DNA of 64,000 nt from positions 1-64,000 of the forward strand of contig JAEXDA010000019.1 of NCBI GenBank assembly GCA_023401925.1, written 5' to 3'. The stretch is from Bacillota bacterium (GTDB taxonomy: Bacteria > Bacillota > UBA4882 > UBA8346). Below, piece after piece: positions 28,274 to 36,021 of this stretch (positions are counted from its first letter, which is position 1; each line of letters begins with the position of its first letter). A program made the position numbers and the translations under genes. The notes below the pieces were generated by a model. The model worked only from the letters and a program-made list of their open reading frames with translations, was not told the DNA's origin and searched no databases.

Positions 28274-30109
28274 TTATCTCGATTGGATCTTGAACTTGTT
28301 TACGGCCAGGAGCAGGCTATCTCCCCAGTGGGCCAACATCTGGCTGGCGCTGATAATTTCTTGGGTGAAGCTATAGTGTTCTTCCGCGGCATTGGATACT
28401 TGCTCGGTTCCTGTTTTATGCTGTGAAGCGATGTCGGTGATTTGTCCGGCTGCTTTTAACAACTCTCCCTGTTCTTCACTGAGCTTCATTGTAGATTTGC
28501 TGACTTCGACCAATTCCTGATTGACCCGCTTGGCACTGGTAATAATGGATTCAAACAGCAGGTGCAAGTCGGTTACAGCTTGTTCCCCTTCGAGCATGGC
28601 GACATTTTCCGTTTCGATCATCGACGATAATGTGACAAATGCCTCTTGAATCCGGTCAACCAGGCTTTGCACCTGACCGGTCGCTTGTTTGGTTCTATCG
28701 GCCAATTGCCCGATGGATTTGGCGACCACACTAAACCCTCTCCCGTATTCCCCAGCCCTTGCCGCCTCAATGGCTGCATTCAAGGACAATAAGTTAATCT
28801 GTTCGCCGATTTCTTTGACCGCCGAAACGATTCCGCCGACTTCATTCGATAGGTTTTGGAGATTGTTCATCATTTCATTGGATACCGCCATAAACTGTTG
28901 AGCGCTCCTGATTTTAGCCGCGGCTTGGTTGGCGACTTCCTCGCCTTGAATCGCTTTTTGCACCGAGTCGGTGGATAATAGTTCCACCCGGTTGGCGACT
29001 TCATGAACAACTTGGGAAAAGCTGGCCACCGTTTGAATGGATTCATGAATGGACCTCACCTTTTGTTGTTGGGTGGTCGCCCCGTCCGCTACCTGGGATA
29101 AGGTTTCCACCAGTTGCTCTGTAGCGGCGTTGGCATTGTTTGTCCCGTCCAACAGTTTTTGGCTGTTCTCGTGAACGTTATCCGCAGCAACCTTTATTTT
29201 TTCAACCAACAAAACCAGTTCATGAATCATGATATTAAAACACTCGGCGACATCACCGATTTCATCCCGTCGGGTATTTTCCAGAGTAACATTCAAATCA
29301 CCCTTGGCTATTTTACGGGCTGCGCCGGCCATTCTGGCAAGGGGGGTGACAATCAGCCAGGCGGTTAAGGCGCATAGAATGACTGCCATGACAACAGCGA
29401 ATGCCAATAATATACCGGTAAAAATTTGTTGATTTTTCAATGCTTCTTTCGCTTCCGTTTTGGCAACAAGCGCCCGCTGCCGGTACTGGGTTTCAACAAG
29501 GCGGTCAATTCCGCCCACCAAGTAGTAACGCAGACTTTTTTCTTTTTTCATGAATTCTGAGTCACCCGCGAGTGCCGGATTAGCCAGTAAACTTTTAAAA
29601 CTGTCAAGATAATCCAGCCAGTACTGATGGAGATCTTTGAGAACCTGGAACCTGTCATCAGCCATCCGCTGATCCGATTTGTTGGTATATTTGGAAATCC
29701 CAAAGAGCCAACGGCTTGATTCTTTACTTTGGTTGGCCTGAGACGGATTGTCGAGAAGTTGCTTGAACGCATATTCAACCGTTGGTTGAACCGTGTTTGG
29801 CAGGTACTGATTTTTAATATAACCCAGAGCAGTTTGGTCGTGATTCAAAAAAGCATCCTTCGTCGTTACCTCCAGTTCGCCGATATAAGAACGGATATCG
29901 GCCAGATAAGCCAGAGGCATTAGTTCATCATCGATAATCGAGCTAAAGTTGCGGTTCATGGTATTAATATGGGATTGATTAACCCAGACAATAAAAAGGG
30001 CCGCCAATAGAACCAGTCCAAATCCAATCACTAATTTCCAAACGATTTTGATATCTAAGTAACATTGGTAGATTCGTTTCCAATAATTTGTGAAATGAAT
30101 ATTTTTCAT
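28274..30109 (-). CDS. Methyl-accepting chemotaxis protein
   Basis: A 611-residue receptor: helix at about 23-42, a four-helix-bundle-type extracytoplasmic domain, a second helix near 207-230, HAMP (TPLARMAGAARKIAKGDLNV), and a signalling domain with hairpin tip EQINLLSLNAAIEAARAGEY. Of three successive ATGs after GGAGG, the last (30109) has the best spacing. It follows the zinc-ribbon gene at 30207-30338 on the same strand. Its site beside the pst genes raises the idea of phosphate-linked taxis, but no ligand can be read from sequence. Confidence 0.9.
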   Translation of the reverse strand: MKNIHFTNYWKRIYQCYLDIKIVWKLVIGFGLVLLAALFIVWVNQSHINTMNRNFSSIIDDELMPLAYLADIRSYIGELEVTTKDAFLNHDQTALGYIKNQYLPNTVQPTVEYAFKQLLDNPSQANQSKESSRWLFGISKYTNKSDQRMADDRFQVLKDLHQYWLDYLDSFKSLLANPALAGDSEFMKKEKSLRYYLVGGIDRLVETQYRQRALVAKTEAKEALKNQQIFTGILLAFAVVMAVILCALTAWLIVTPLARMAGAARKIAKGDLNVTLENTRRDEIGDVAECFNIMIHELVLLVEKIKVAADNVHENSQKLLDGTNNANAATEQLVETLSQVADGATTQQQKVRSIHESIQTVASFSQVVHEVANRVELLSTDSVQKAIQGEEVANQAAAKIRSAQQFMAVSNEMMNNLQNLSNEVGGIVSAVKEIGEQINLLSLNAAIEAARAGEYGRGFSVVAKSIGQLADRTKQATGQVQSLVDRIQEAFVTLSSMIETENVAMLEGEQAVTDLHLLFESIITSAKRVNQELVEVSKSTMKLSEEQGELLKAAGQITDIASQHKTGTEQVSNAAEEHYSFTQEIISASQMLAHWGDSLLLAVNKFKIQSR

Positions 30110-30206
30110 CATCATGCCTCCATATCCTTCCAATGTACGCCTACAGCATTAAATACAAATCGAAATCCGACCTATTCCGTAAAAAAAACTTTCTAAACCT
30201 TTTTGG

Positions 30207-30338
30207 CTAGAAAGTCCAAAATATTACGCTGATATGGTTTCTTTTGGTCTTTTCTTCGGCCTGATACAGGTCAGCGCCACACTTGCGGCAGTATTCCTCA
30301 AAATTCGCCGTAGAGTTCTTACAATCGGGGCAAACCAT
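30207..30338 (-). CDS. Small zinc-ribbon protein, 43 residues
   Basis: Found by reading the minus strand: ATG 30338 sits behind AAGGAGGTGAAAAAG, an ideal ribosome site, and the frame runs 43 codons to TAG. The product has two CxxC knuckles, CPDC at residues 3-6 and CRKC at 17-20, giving a compact zinc ribbon with a basic tail. It probably shares a transcript with the MCP gene. Function unknown. Confidence 0.75.
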   Translation of the reverse strand: MVCPDCKNSTANFEEYCRKCGADLYQAEEKTKRNHISVIFWTF

Positions 30339-30540
30339 TCTTTTTCACCTCCTTGTTTGATTATTACCAGCTTTTTTATTGCAAGAGATCCTTTTGATAA
30401 ACCTAGACCTTTAAAGATAGCGGATTTCTCACCCGCATCATCTTGATCAATCCCTTTGGCTTCGGGGGACTTTCGGTTTCGTGTCGCCACCGGTTATCCT
30501 CTCAACTACCGCTTCAGCTCTTGATGGTTGAGTTACCGTC
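30339..30540 (-). promoter_or_regulatory. Possibly structured leader before zinc-ribbon/MCP genes
   Basis: On the minus strand a hairpin (ctcaac ... gttgag) is followed by accggtggcgacacgaaac, cccccgaagccaaaggg and a gcgg/ccgc hairpin, well before the ribosome site. The look is that of a folded 5' leader. The GCCAAAGGG piece resembles only loosely the class-I c-di-GMP riboswitch core, and other core bases do not match, so I do not assign a class. Confidence 0.35.
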
Positions 30541-30654
30541 ATCATCAATTTATCACAGGTTGTTTAAATAACAATTCAGTCCATATTAAGCCGTTGTAAA
30601 TTAAGCTAAATTTTTAATATGATTATAAAGATAAATCAGCAAATAATAGAAACG

Positions 30655-30847
30655 TTGCCGAAATGAGCGAGTGCGGTGTGATGAGCGGCGTATAGCGTCG
30701 TCAGTTGGTCGCTCCAGTCCTTCGCGTCCTGTGGACGCGCGCGTACATATTAAGTACGCTTCCGGTCTTCACTTCCCGCCTTCCTAGCTCTGCTTGCTCC
30801 TGACGCCGCAGGTATATTCGACGAAGTTGGCTCTCTCATTTCGGCAA
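30655..30847. repeat. Dispersed structured ~190-bp repeat, copy A (inverted, divergent)
   Basis: 193 bp bounded by ttgccgaaatgag (30655-30667) and its complement ctcatttcggcaa (30835-30847). Inner arms gcggtgtgatgagc (30673-30686) and gctcctgacgccgc (30796-30809) also pair. Reverse-complementing the copy at 31023-31212 aligns its inner arms and the blocks cgcgtac, ctccggt, ttcctag and ctgcttgct with this one, while the outer arms differ in sequence but remain paired. Hairpins at 30724-30739 (cgcgtcc/ggacgcg) and 30740-30760 (gcgtac/gtacgc) lie inside. The 175 bp between copies A and B hold no gene but two short ggcgc/gcgcc hairpins. Confidence 0.8.
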
Positions 30848-31022
30848 GCTTTATCCCGGCGCGCCGCTGTGAAAGCGCCGGATGACGTGCTTTTCGAGCT
30901 AAAGTAGATCACTTTGGATTTACAAGAACGATTTTTGTATCTCTTAGTAAATTTGTATCGACTCTAAAATAATGCTGGTTACCCGAGTTTCGGCGCTATA
31001 CCCAGATGCGCCGAGATGGACC

Positions 31023-31212
31023 TTGCCGGTTTGGTTGGGTCAACTTCCTTGAATAAACTTGCGGTGTCAAAAGCAAGCAGTACTAGGAACGATTGAACGA
31101 GAACCGGAGGTGTACGCGCCTTCTGCGAAGGCGAGATGTACACCGAGGATCGGAGTGATTGAGTAACGACGTAATGCGCAGCTTTTCACACCGCACCCAA
31201 CCAAACCGGCAA
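31023..31212. repeat. Dispersed structured ~190-bp repeat, copy B
   Basis: 190 bp bounded by ttgccggtttggttgggt (31023-31040) and its exact complement acccaaccaaaccggcaa (31195-31212). Inner arms gcggtgtcaaaagc (31061-31074) and gcttttcacaccgc (31181-31194) pair with one mismatch; the left side has a 20-base bulge between the arms. A central hairpin (ggtgtac ... gtacacc around cgcctt/aaggcg) lies at about 31109-31144. Similarity to copy C runs on to about 31277. No coding frame or transposase is present. Confidence 0.88.
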
Positions 31213-31333
31213 ATTCTCTCATCCTATCGATCTTCTTTTCTTTATATCTTCTTCCTGAGTGACCTTTATAATCATGATTTTTAATAAACCGCTACCAACC
31301 GAAAGTCGCTAAGGACATCCCTTTTCGTTCAAA

Positions 31334-31376
31334 AAAAATGGGCTGACACGGTATATTTACCGGTCAGCCCATTTTT
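31334..31376 (-). terminator. Rho-independent terminator of the porin gene
   Basis: A long stem, aaaatgggctgac paired with gtcagcccatttt plus an inner cgg/ccg, just after the porin stop. On the minus strand it is followed by a run of T, as expected for intrinsic termination. Confidence 0.9.
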
Positions 31377-31385
31377 ATAGACATC

Positions 31386-32393
31386 TTAAAAATTGACAAG
31401 GCAACGGACCGCTCCAACAGTTTTGTTGAAATTACTATCATCCACAGAGACGTACTCGGCTTGTAAAACAGTACCTGGAGCCAATTGATATTTCAAACCG
31501 GCAAGCATCCAGTTTCCTGTGGCTTGGAGATTACTGGCGGAATCTTTGGTGTACGTATAAGAAAACCCTTGATTCAAGCTTGTTGTATCGGTTCCTAAAC
31601 CAGCTGTTCCTCCAACATAAACGGTAAGGGGATTACTTACTTTGTAGGAAAGTTCTAAGTAAGTCGCGCCATCGTAATCTGTGGTACTTCCAGCAGCGGT
31701 CTTGCTAGCCGATACATATTCCGCATAAGCGCCGAAGTTGCCAAGGCTATAGGTAACATCGAACAAATAAGCGGTATTGTATTTATCGCTATTGGTAACA
31801 TCATCAACGTATGCCAAACCGAGTTTTAACCCCGGGATTACCACATAATTCACCCGTAAGCCGTAATCAAAGCCTTGATAAGTTGTGTCCGTTACAGCAT
31901 ACTGATTTTTAGCATTCAATACCGCCACAGCAAAGTCAAAGTTGCCGATTTTATCAGCATATTTGATACCCACACTGTTGGTATCTTTAACGATAGCATT
32001 GGCTATATCTTCAAAAACAATGGCATTGTAACTGCCTTTAAAAGGAAGCTGTTGAATATAACCAATATTTACCTCGTCATTTGCCAAAAACATCGCTTTT
32101 TGATAGTAGTAGGCACTATCCACCCGGATGTCGTTTTCATTTTTACTCCTGGGAGCCCGGAATTGAACTTCGCCTTTAAAACCATCTACAGCGCTTAATT
32201 CTGATGCAAAAGTGAGCGCCAGCCGATCAAACCGGAAAGCATCGGAAGCAACGTCTGCTGCGCTTTCATCATTGACCGATTGATACCATACCCTCACATT
32301 GCCGCCGACGGTTACAGCAGCAAAAGACATTGAAACGACAGAAACTAATAAAACAAGGGATAAAACGAGAGACAACAATCTTTTCAAATTCAT
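31386..32393 (-). CDS. Outer-membrane beta-barrel porin, probably phosphate-regulated
   Basis: A 335-residue protein. The signal peptide ends at SFA-A near residue 25. The rest is alternating polar/aromatic strands (YLELSYKVSNPLTVYVGGTA; LKYQLAPGTVLQAEYVSV) with turns of D/N/T/S, and the last residue is Phe, the outer-membrane barrel signal. No long helix is present. ATG follows GAGGAGGAT. It is divergent from pstS with TTAA repeats at 11-bp multiples between them, suggesting a phosphate-starvation porin in the manner of PhoE/OprP. Direct evidence that the cell has an outer membrane. Confidence 0.8.
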   Translation of the reverse strand: MNLKRLLSLVLSLVLLVSVVSMSFAAVTVGGNVRVWYQSVNDESAADVASDAFRFDRLALTFASELSAVDGFKGEVQFRAPRSKNENDIRVDSAYYYQKAMFLANDEVNIGYIQQLPFKGSYNAIVFEDIANAIVKDTNSVGIKYADKIGNFDFAVAVLNAKNQYAVTDTTYQGFDYGLRVNYVVIPGLKLGLAYVDDVTNSDKYNTAYLFDVTYSLGNFGAYAEYVSASKTAAGSTTDYDGATYLELSYKVSNPLTVYVGGTAGLGTDTTSLNQGFSYTYTKDSASNLQATGNWMLAGLKYQLAPGTVLQAEYVSVDDSNFNKTVGAVRCLVNF

Positions 32394-32461
32394 ATCCTCC
32401 TCGATTAAAATTTGGGCAGTGAATCACTGACTGCTCAGTTTGAAATTTTAATTTCGGATTA

Positions 32462-32498
32462 TTAAGGTTCAGCGTTGGACTTATTAAACCCGAATTAA
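32462..32498 (-). promoter_or_regulatory. Pho-box-like repeats before the porin
   Basis: TTAA tetramers at 32462, 32484 and 32495 are in 11-bp phase, 68-105 bp before the porin ATG. TTAA is its own complement, so strand assignment rests on position alone. Confidence 0.5.
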
Positions 32499-32597
32499 GC
32501 TTGGACAACATTTTTTAAAAGGTGTATGGCCAGAAAAATCATTACATATTATCTAACAAATTATCTAACAAAATCTGGGGCCCACTTTATCTTCAAA

Positions 32598-32646
32598 TTA
32601 ATAATTCTTAATCTAGAGTTAATTATTTCTGTGAGAAATCCTTAAT
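32598..32646 (+). promoter_or_regulatory. Pho-box-like repeats before pstS
   Basis: TTAA at 32598, 32608, 32619 and 32642 (steps of 10, 11 and 23) lie 50-95 bp before the pstS ATG. Just upstream the 12-mer attatctaacaa is repeated in tandem at 32548-32559 and 32560-32571, which may be a further site. Confidence 0.55.
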
Positions 32647-32693
32647 ATAAAAAAGTTACTTTAGAATTACAAAATCAAAGGAGGAACAGATTC

Positions 32694-33503
32694 ATGAAAA
32701 AATTAGGTTTACTCGTTCTGGTTTGTATCTTTGCGTTTTCTGTTGTCATTATGGCTGCCCCCGGCGCTTCCATCACCATGGCCGGTTCCACCTCGGTTCA
32801 ACCCTTGGCTGAAGAATTAGCCAAAGCTTATATGGCAAAAAATCCGGATGTTAAAATCGCCGTTCAGGGTGGCGGATCGGGCGCAGGAGTTAAAGCCGCA
32901 ATGGACGGCACCGCCGATATCGGCATGTGTTCCCGGGAACTCAATCCCGAGGAAAGCAGCTTAACAGCGACTGAAATCGCATTAGACGGCGTAGCTATTA
33001 TTGTTAATAAAGCCAACAAGATTAATAACGTATCTTTAGAGCAATTACAAAAAATTTACACCTCTTCTTTCACCACTTGGAAACAAGTTGCCGGCCCCGG
33101 CGCTTTAAATACAAAAATTGTGGTTGTCAACCGTGAAGCCGGTTCCGGTACCCGCGGCGCTTTTGAAGAACTGGTGCTGGGTAAATTGAAAAATACCAAC
33201 AATTGCATTGTTCAGTCTTCCACCGGCGCCGTTCAACAAACTGTGGCCGTTACCAAAGAAGCTATCGGTTACATCTCCCTCGGTTCCTTGGATCCTAAAT
33301 CAGTTAAAGCCATTACTGTCAATGGCGTGGTTTGCAGTGAAGCCAATATCCTCGCCAAGAAATATCTTATCCAACGGCCTTTCTTACTCCTTACCAAATC
33401 CGCCCCGTCCGGTGCAGTCAAAGACTTCATGAGCTGGATCTTAAGCCCGGAAGGCCAAAAAATTGTTTCGAAAGAATTCATCAGCGTCAACCAGGCGAAA
33501 TAA
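32694..33503 (+). CDS. pstS: Phosphate-binding protein PstS
   Basis: A 269-residue periplasmic binding protein. The signal peptide ends near AAPGA at 23 and has no lipobox Cys. Phosphate-contact segments are present: AGSTSVQPLAEELA near residue 30, GGGSGAGVKAA near 62 and NREAGSGTRGAFE near 148. ATG follows AAAGGAGGAA. It feeds PstCAB, encoded separately; porin and pstS diverge from a shared TTAA-repeat region. A terminator follows its stop. Confidence 0.95.
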   Translation: MKKLGLLVLVCIFAFSVVIMAAPGASITMAGSTSVQPLAEELAKAYMAKNPDVKIAVQGGGSGAGVKAAMDGTADIGMCSRELNPEESSLTATEIALDGVAIIVNKANKINNVSLEQLQKIYTSSFTTWKQVAGPGALNTKIVVVNREAGSGTRGAFEELVLGKLKNTNNCIVQSSTGAVQQTVAVTKEAIGYISLGSLDPKSVKAITVNGVVCSEANILAKKYLIQRPFLLLTKSAPSGAVKDFMSWILSPEGQKIVSKEFISVNQAK

Positions 33504-33525
33504 TTTTGATAGCCACTATAATAAA

Positions 33526-33556
33526 AAGACTGTCTCCGACGAGGCAGTCTTTTTTA
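33526..33556 (+). terminator. Rho-independent terminator of pstS
   Basis: aagactgtctc/gaggcagtctt forms the stem, with loop cgac and a following T-run. It separates pstS from the next operon, which therefore needs its own promoter. Confidence 0.92.
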
Positions 33557-33563
33557 TGATCAT

Positions 33564-33589
33564 TTAAGCCTTCTTTAATCAACATTTAA
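33564..33589 (+). promoter_or_regulatory. Pho-box-like repeats before the lipid cassette
   Basis: TTAA occurs at 33564, 33575 and 33586, three copies at exactly 11-bp steps, right after the pstS terminator and about 75-100 bp before the PAP2 gene. Spacing matches the pstC and pit sites, so the cassette is probably PhoP-controlled. Confidence 0.65.
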
Positions 33590-33663
33590 AGTTCTATTGA
33601 TTATGCAATAAACTTGCTGCATTACTATAAAAATAGAAAGATAGTGAAAGGGCTTTTAAAAAA

Positions 33664-34182
33664 ATGAAAAATACTTTATTGCAAAATATCAATGAATTTG
33701 ATCGCAATGTATTTCTCACTGTCAATCAGTCGCAGTCAGCCAAATTAAACAAACTCATTGCAGGGATTACCCATTTGGGCGGCTTGTATTTCCAATCTTT
33801 CCTGCCCCTGTTTCTATTAATGATTCCGACGGCCAGGGAATTGGGCATCCGCTTAGCCGCGGTACAAATACTGACCACCATGGCCGTTCAAATTATCAAA
33901 ACGGTTGTTGCCCGGGTCCGTCCTTATAATGCATTAACCGGCGTCACGCCTTTTAAGCCGGAAAAAGACTATTCCTTCCCATCAGGTCATAGTGCCAGCT
34001 CATTTGCAACAGCCCTGGTCTTGAGCGCAACTTTCGCAATGAGCAGCGCACTCTGGTTTGGTCTGGCAACATGTATCGGATTTTCCCGGATTTATGTCGG
34101 AGTCCATTATCCAACCGATGTCATAGCAGGTAGTGTCATTGGATTTAGTTTATCGGCGATATTTTTATTCACTTTATTCTAG
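33664..34182 (+). CDS. PAP2-family membrane phosphatase
   Basis: A 172-residue membrane protein with about five helices and the full acid-phosphatase triad: KTVVARVRP (motif 1), PSGHSAS (motif 2, catalytic His) and SRIYVGVHYPTDV (motif 3). Such enzymes dephosphorylate phosphatidate, phosphatidylglycerophosphate or undecaprenyl diphosphate on the outer face of the membrane. ATG follows GAAAGGG. First gene of a five-gene plus-strand operon behind TTAA repeats; in that setting release of phosphate from a lipid is an attractive role, but the substrate is not shown. Confidence 0.9.
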   Translation: MKNTLLQNINEFDRNVFLTVNQSQSAKLNKLIAGITHLGGLYFQSFLPLFLLMIPTARELGIRLAAVQILTTMAVQIIKTVVARVRPYNALTGVTPFKPEKDYSFPSGHSASSFATALVLSATFAMSSALWFGLATCIGFSRIYVGVHYPTDVIAGSVIGFSLSAIFLFTLF

Positions 34183-34237
34183 ATCTTTCTTCAGGAACAT
34201 GTCGGCAAATCCATACTTTTTTGGAGGTATACAGCCA

Positions 34238-34411
34238 ATGATCGTCACACAATGCACATGTCCCCTTTGTCAGCGAACTGTGTTGTTACAAGTGGAAAGC
34301 AGCTGGTATTGCCCGTCTTGCTATCATGTTTATCCTAACTTGCCTGTGTATGGCCTGAAATTACCGGAATTAAAAAATATTCTTTCTCCCGGTTCATGGT
34401 ATAAACTATAA
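34238..34411 (+). CDS. Small zinc-ribbon protein, 57 residues
   Basis: ATG 34238 follows GGAGGT with nine bases between; the longer frame to 34133 would overlap the phosphatase gene. Two knuckles, CTCPLC (residues 6-11) and CPSC (25-28), make one zinc ribbon; the tail has no known domain. It lies between the phosphatase and acyltransferase genes and may be a small accessory factor. Function unknown. Confidence 0.75.
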   Translation: MIVTQCTCPLCQRTVLLQVESSWYCPSCYHVYPNLPVYGLKLPELKNILSPGSWYKL

Positions 34412-34430
34412 CTTCAGATGGGGTTAAAAA

Positions 34431-35300
34431 ATGTTTCAACCGGTTCGCGCAAGTCAAATGAAAATTACATCCGATCCCATGCCTTCCTTAACAGTGGGGC
34501 AACGCTGGTTCCTCAAATCTTTACTATTTTGCTCCGGCAAGCTGATACAAATCGAAGGCCTGGATCGTGAATTAATTTCCAAAAATCCAATCATTTTTGC
34601 GCTCAATCATAACTGCTCCTATGAAACGATTTTTGTTCCCGCTTACCTGATTGCTTTACGGAGCGGGGGCAAGATCAGTTTCGTGATTGATTGGATGTTT
34701 GGACATTTCCCCCTGTTGTCCTGGATTTTTAAACAAATTGACCCCATTTATGTTTTTAATAAAAAATCCAATTTCTCATTTTTAAATCATTTCCGTTCCG
34801 GCCACCAAAGGGGGGCCGCCCATTCACCCAATGTTTATCAACAATGTATCCAGCGCCTAAATAAAGGCGGGAGCATCGGCATTTTCCCCGAAGGCACCCG
34901 CAATCGCAATCCCCAAACCTTGTTACGAGGTAAAAAAGGAATAGGATATATCGCCCTAAGGTCCCAAGCATCGGTTATACCGGTGGGAATTGATTTCCCA
35001 TGCCGTATCCAAAAGAATAGGATACCGAAGTTCGGGCCTTTAATTATCCGCCTCGGAGCGGAAATGAATTTTTCCGAAGAACGCTCCATATATTTGCAAA
35101 TCAATAATTCCCGCTTAATTCATCCGACCATAAAGCGGAAAATCGGCGATTATTTGAGCGAAAAAATAACTTACGGCATCATGAGGGAAGTTTCCCGTTT
35201 ATCCGGTAAGCAATACCCGTTTCAAGCGCCTACTCCACCGTCCGCCATGAAACGGTTTATTTTTAGCCCGGACCTTATAAAGTCCGAGAGCGTTTATTAA
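34431..35300 (+). CDS. PlsC-like 1-acyl-glycerol-phosphate/O-acyltransferase family protein
   Basis: A 289-residue LPLAT-family acyltransferase. Motif I is NHNCSYE, an H-x4-E variant of the usual H-x4-D, motif III is FPEGTRNR, and SVIPVGIDF is motif IV. Hydrophobic stretches near 90-110 suggest membrane association. ATG follows GGGGTT. Family members acylate lysophosphatidate or, as OlsA, a lyso-amino-lipid. The neighbouring N-acyltransferase-like gene makes the OlsA-type role worth considering; the Glu in motif I may mark a different acceptor. Confidence 0.85.
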   Translation: MFQPVRASQMKITSDPMPSLTVGQRWFLKSLLFCSGKLIQIEGLDRELISKNPIIFALNHNCSYETIFVPAYLIALRSGGKISFVIDWMFGHFPLLSWIFKQIDPIYVFNKKSNFSFLNHFRSGHQRGAAHSPNVYQQCIQRLNKGGSIGIFPEGTRNRNPQTLLRGKKGIGYIALRSQASVIPVGIDFPCRIQKNRIPKFGPLIIRLGAEMNFSEERSIYLQINNSRLIHPTIKRKIGDYLSEKITYGIMREVSRLSGKQYPFQAPTPPSAMKRFIFSPDLIKSESVY

Positions 35301-35325
35301 TTGATTATCGAAAGGGGTAATTAAG

Positions 35326-36006
35326 ATGTCGATCACCAAAACATTTAAAGTCATGGACCTAAAAACCCGGGAACTTGCTATCCAGGTTATCTCATCGGTT
35401 TATCTTCAGGAAAAAAATTGGATCCGTTTGCCGGAAGACGAAATCCCAACCGATATCGGTTCTTCTTCCAAGTATTCCTGGTTCCTGGCAACCGTCAACG
35501 ATGAACCGGCCGGGGTTATCCGGCTAACCTACGACCCTTCGCTGGATTTTCCTCCGGAACTCGGAGTGACTTTAAACCAAGGGGTTGATTTGGAGAAAAT
35601 GGCCCAGGATTGTAAAATAGTGGACATCGGCCGCTTTATGATCGTTCCTCACCATCGCAAAAATATCCGGGTCGTTCTCCGTTTAATGCGGGCTGCCATT
35701 AAGGAAGTGGTGGAACGCGGTTATACCCATTTTATCACTGATGTTTTCGAAAGCGATCCCCATTCCCCGCTCCATTTCCATACCAGGGTTCTGGGATTTG
35801 AACGCATCGGCAGCCACCTTCACGGCGAATTAAACTGCAGCAGCACCCGAATTATCCTGACCCTTGATATCGTCAAGGCCTATGAAAAATTAAAAATCCG
35901 CAAAAACAAAATCTACCTGGAAATGACCGAAGGAATCCGGGAGCTTCTCGATGAGCAATTGGCAAAACGCTTTGGCGCCCGTAAATCCTCGGTAACTCCA
36001 TTGTAA
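35326..36006 (+). CDS. GNAT-fold acyltransferase resembling FeeM/OlsB N-acyl amino acid synthases
   Basis: A 226-residue protein with a GNAT core: strand-turn YSWFLATVNDEPAGVIRLT near residues 50-68, DIGRFMIVPHHRKN near 105, and HFHTRVLGFERIG near 150. The early W-D-L-P-x-D layout and RF-V pattern resemble the FeeM/autoinducer-synthase/OlsB group that moves a fatty acyl chain from acyl-ACP to an amino group. The call is by pattern, not alignment; an ordinary acetyltransferase is the alternative. ATG follows GAAAGGGG. Adjacent to the PlsC-like gene, as olsB is to olsA in many bacteria. Confidence 0.6.
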   Translation: MSITKTFKVMDLKTRELAIQVISSVYLQEKNWIRLPEDEIPTDIGSSSKYSWFLATVNDEPAGVIRLTYDPSLDFPPELGVTLNQGVDLEKMAQDCKIVDIGRFMIVPHHRKNIRVVLRLMRAAIKEVVERGYTHFITDVFESDPHSPLHFHTRVLGFERIGSHLHGELNCSSTRIILTLDIVKAYEKLKIRKNKIYLEMTEGIRELLDEQLAKRFGARKSSVTPL

Positions 36007-36021
36007 AGGGGCTATTGCACC

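Noticed and set aside
30339..30540. Firm call of a c-di-GMP-I riboswitch
   Set aside because: Only a GCCAAAGGG-like piece agrees; the invariant core around the ligand and the second stem are not found by eye.
30655..31277. Insertion sequence or simple MITE
   Set aside because: No transposase frame, no target-site duplication seen, and terminal arms differ between copies while staying complementary.
32548..32571. Tandem 12-mer attatctaacaa as a mobile or replication iteron
   Set aside because: Only two copies, in a promoter region; a regulatory site is more likely.
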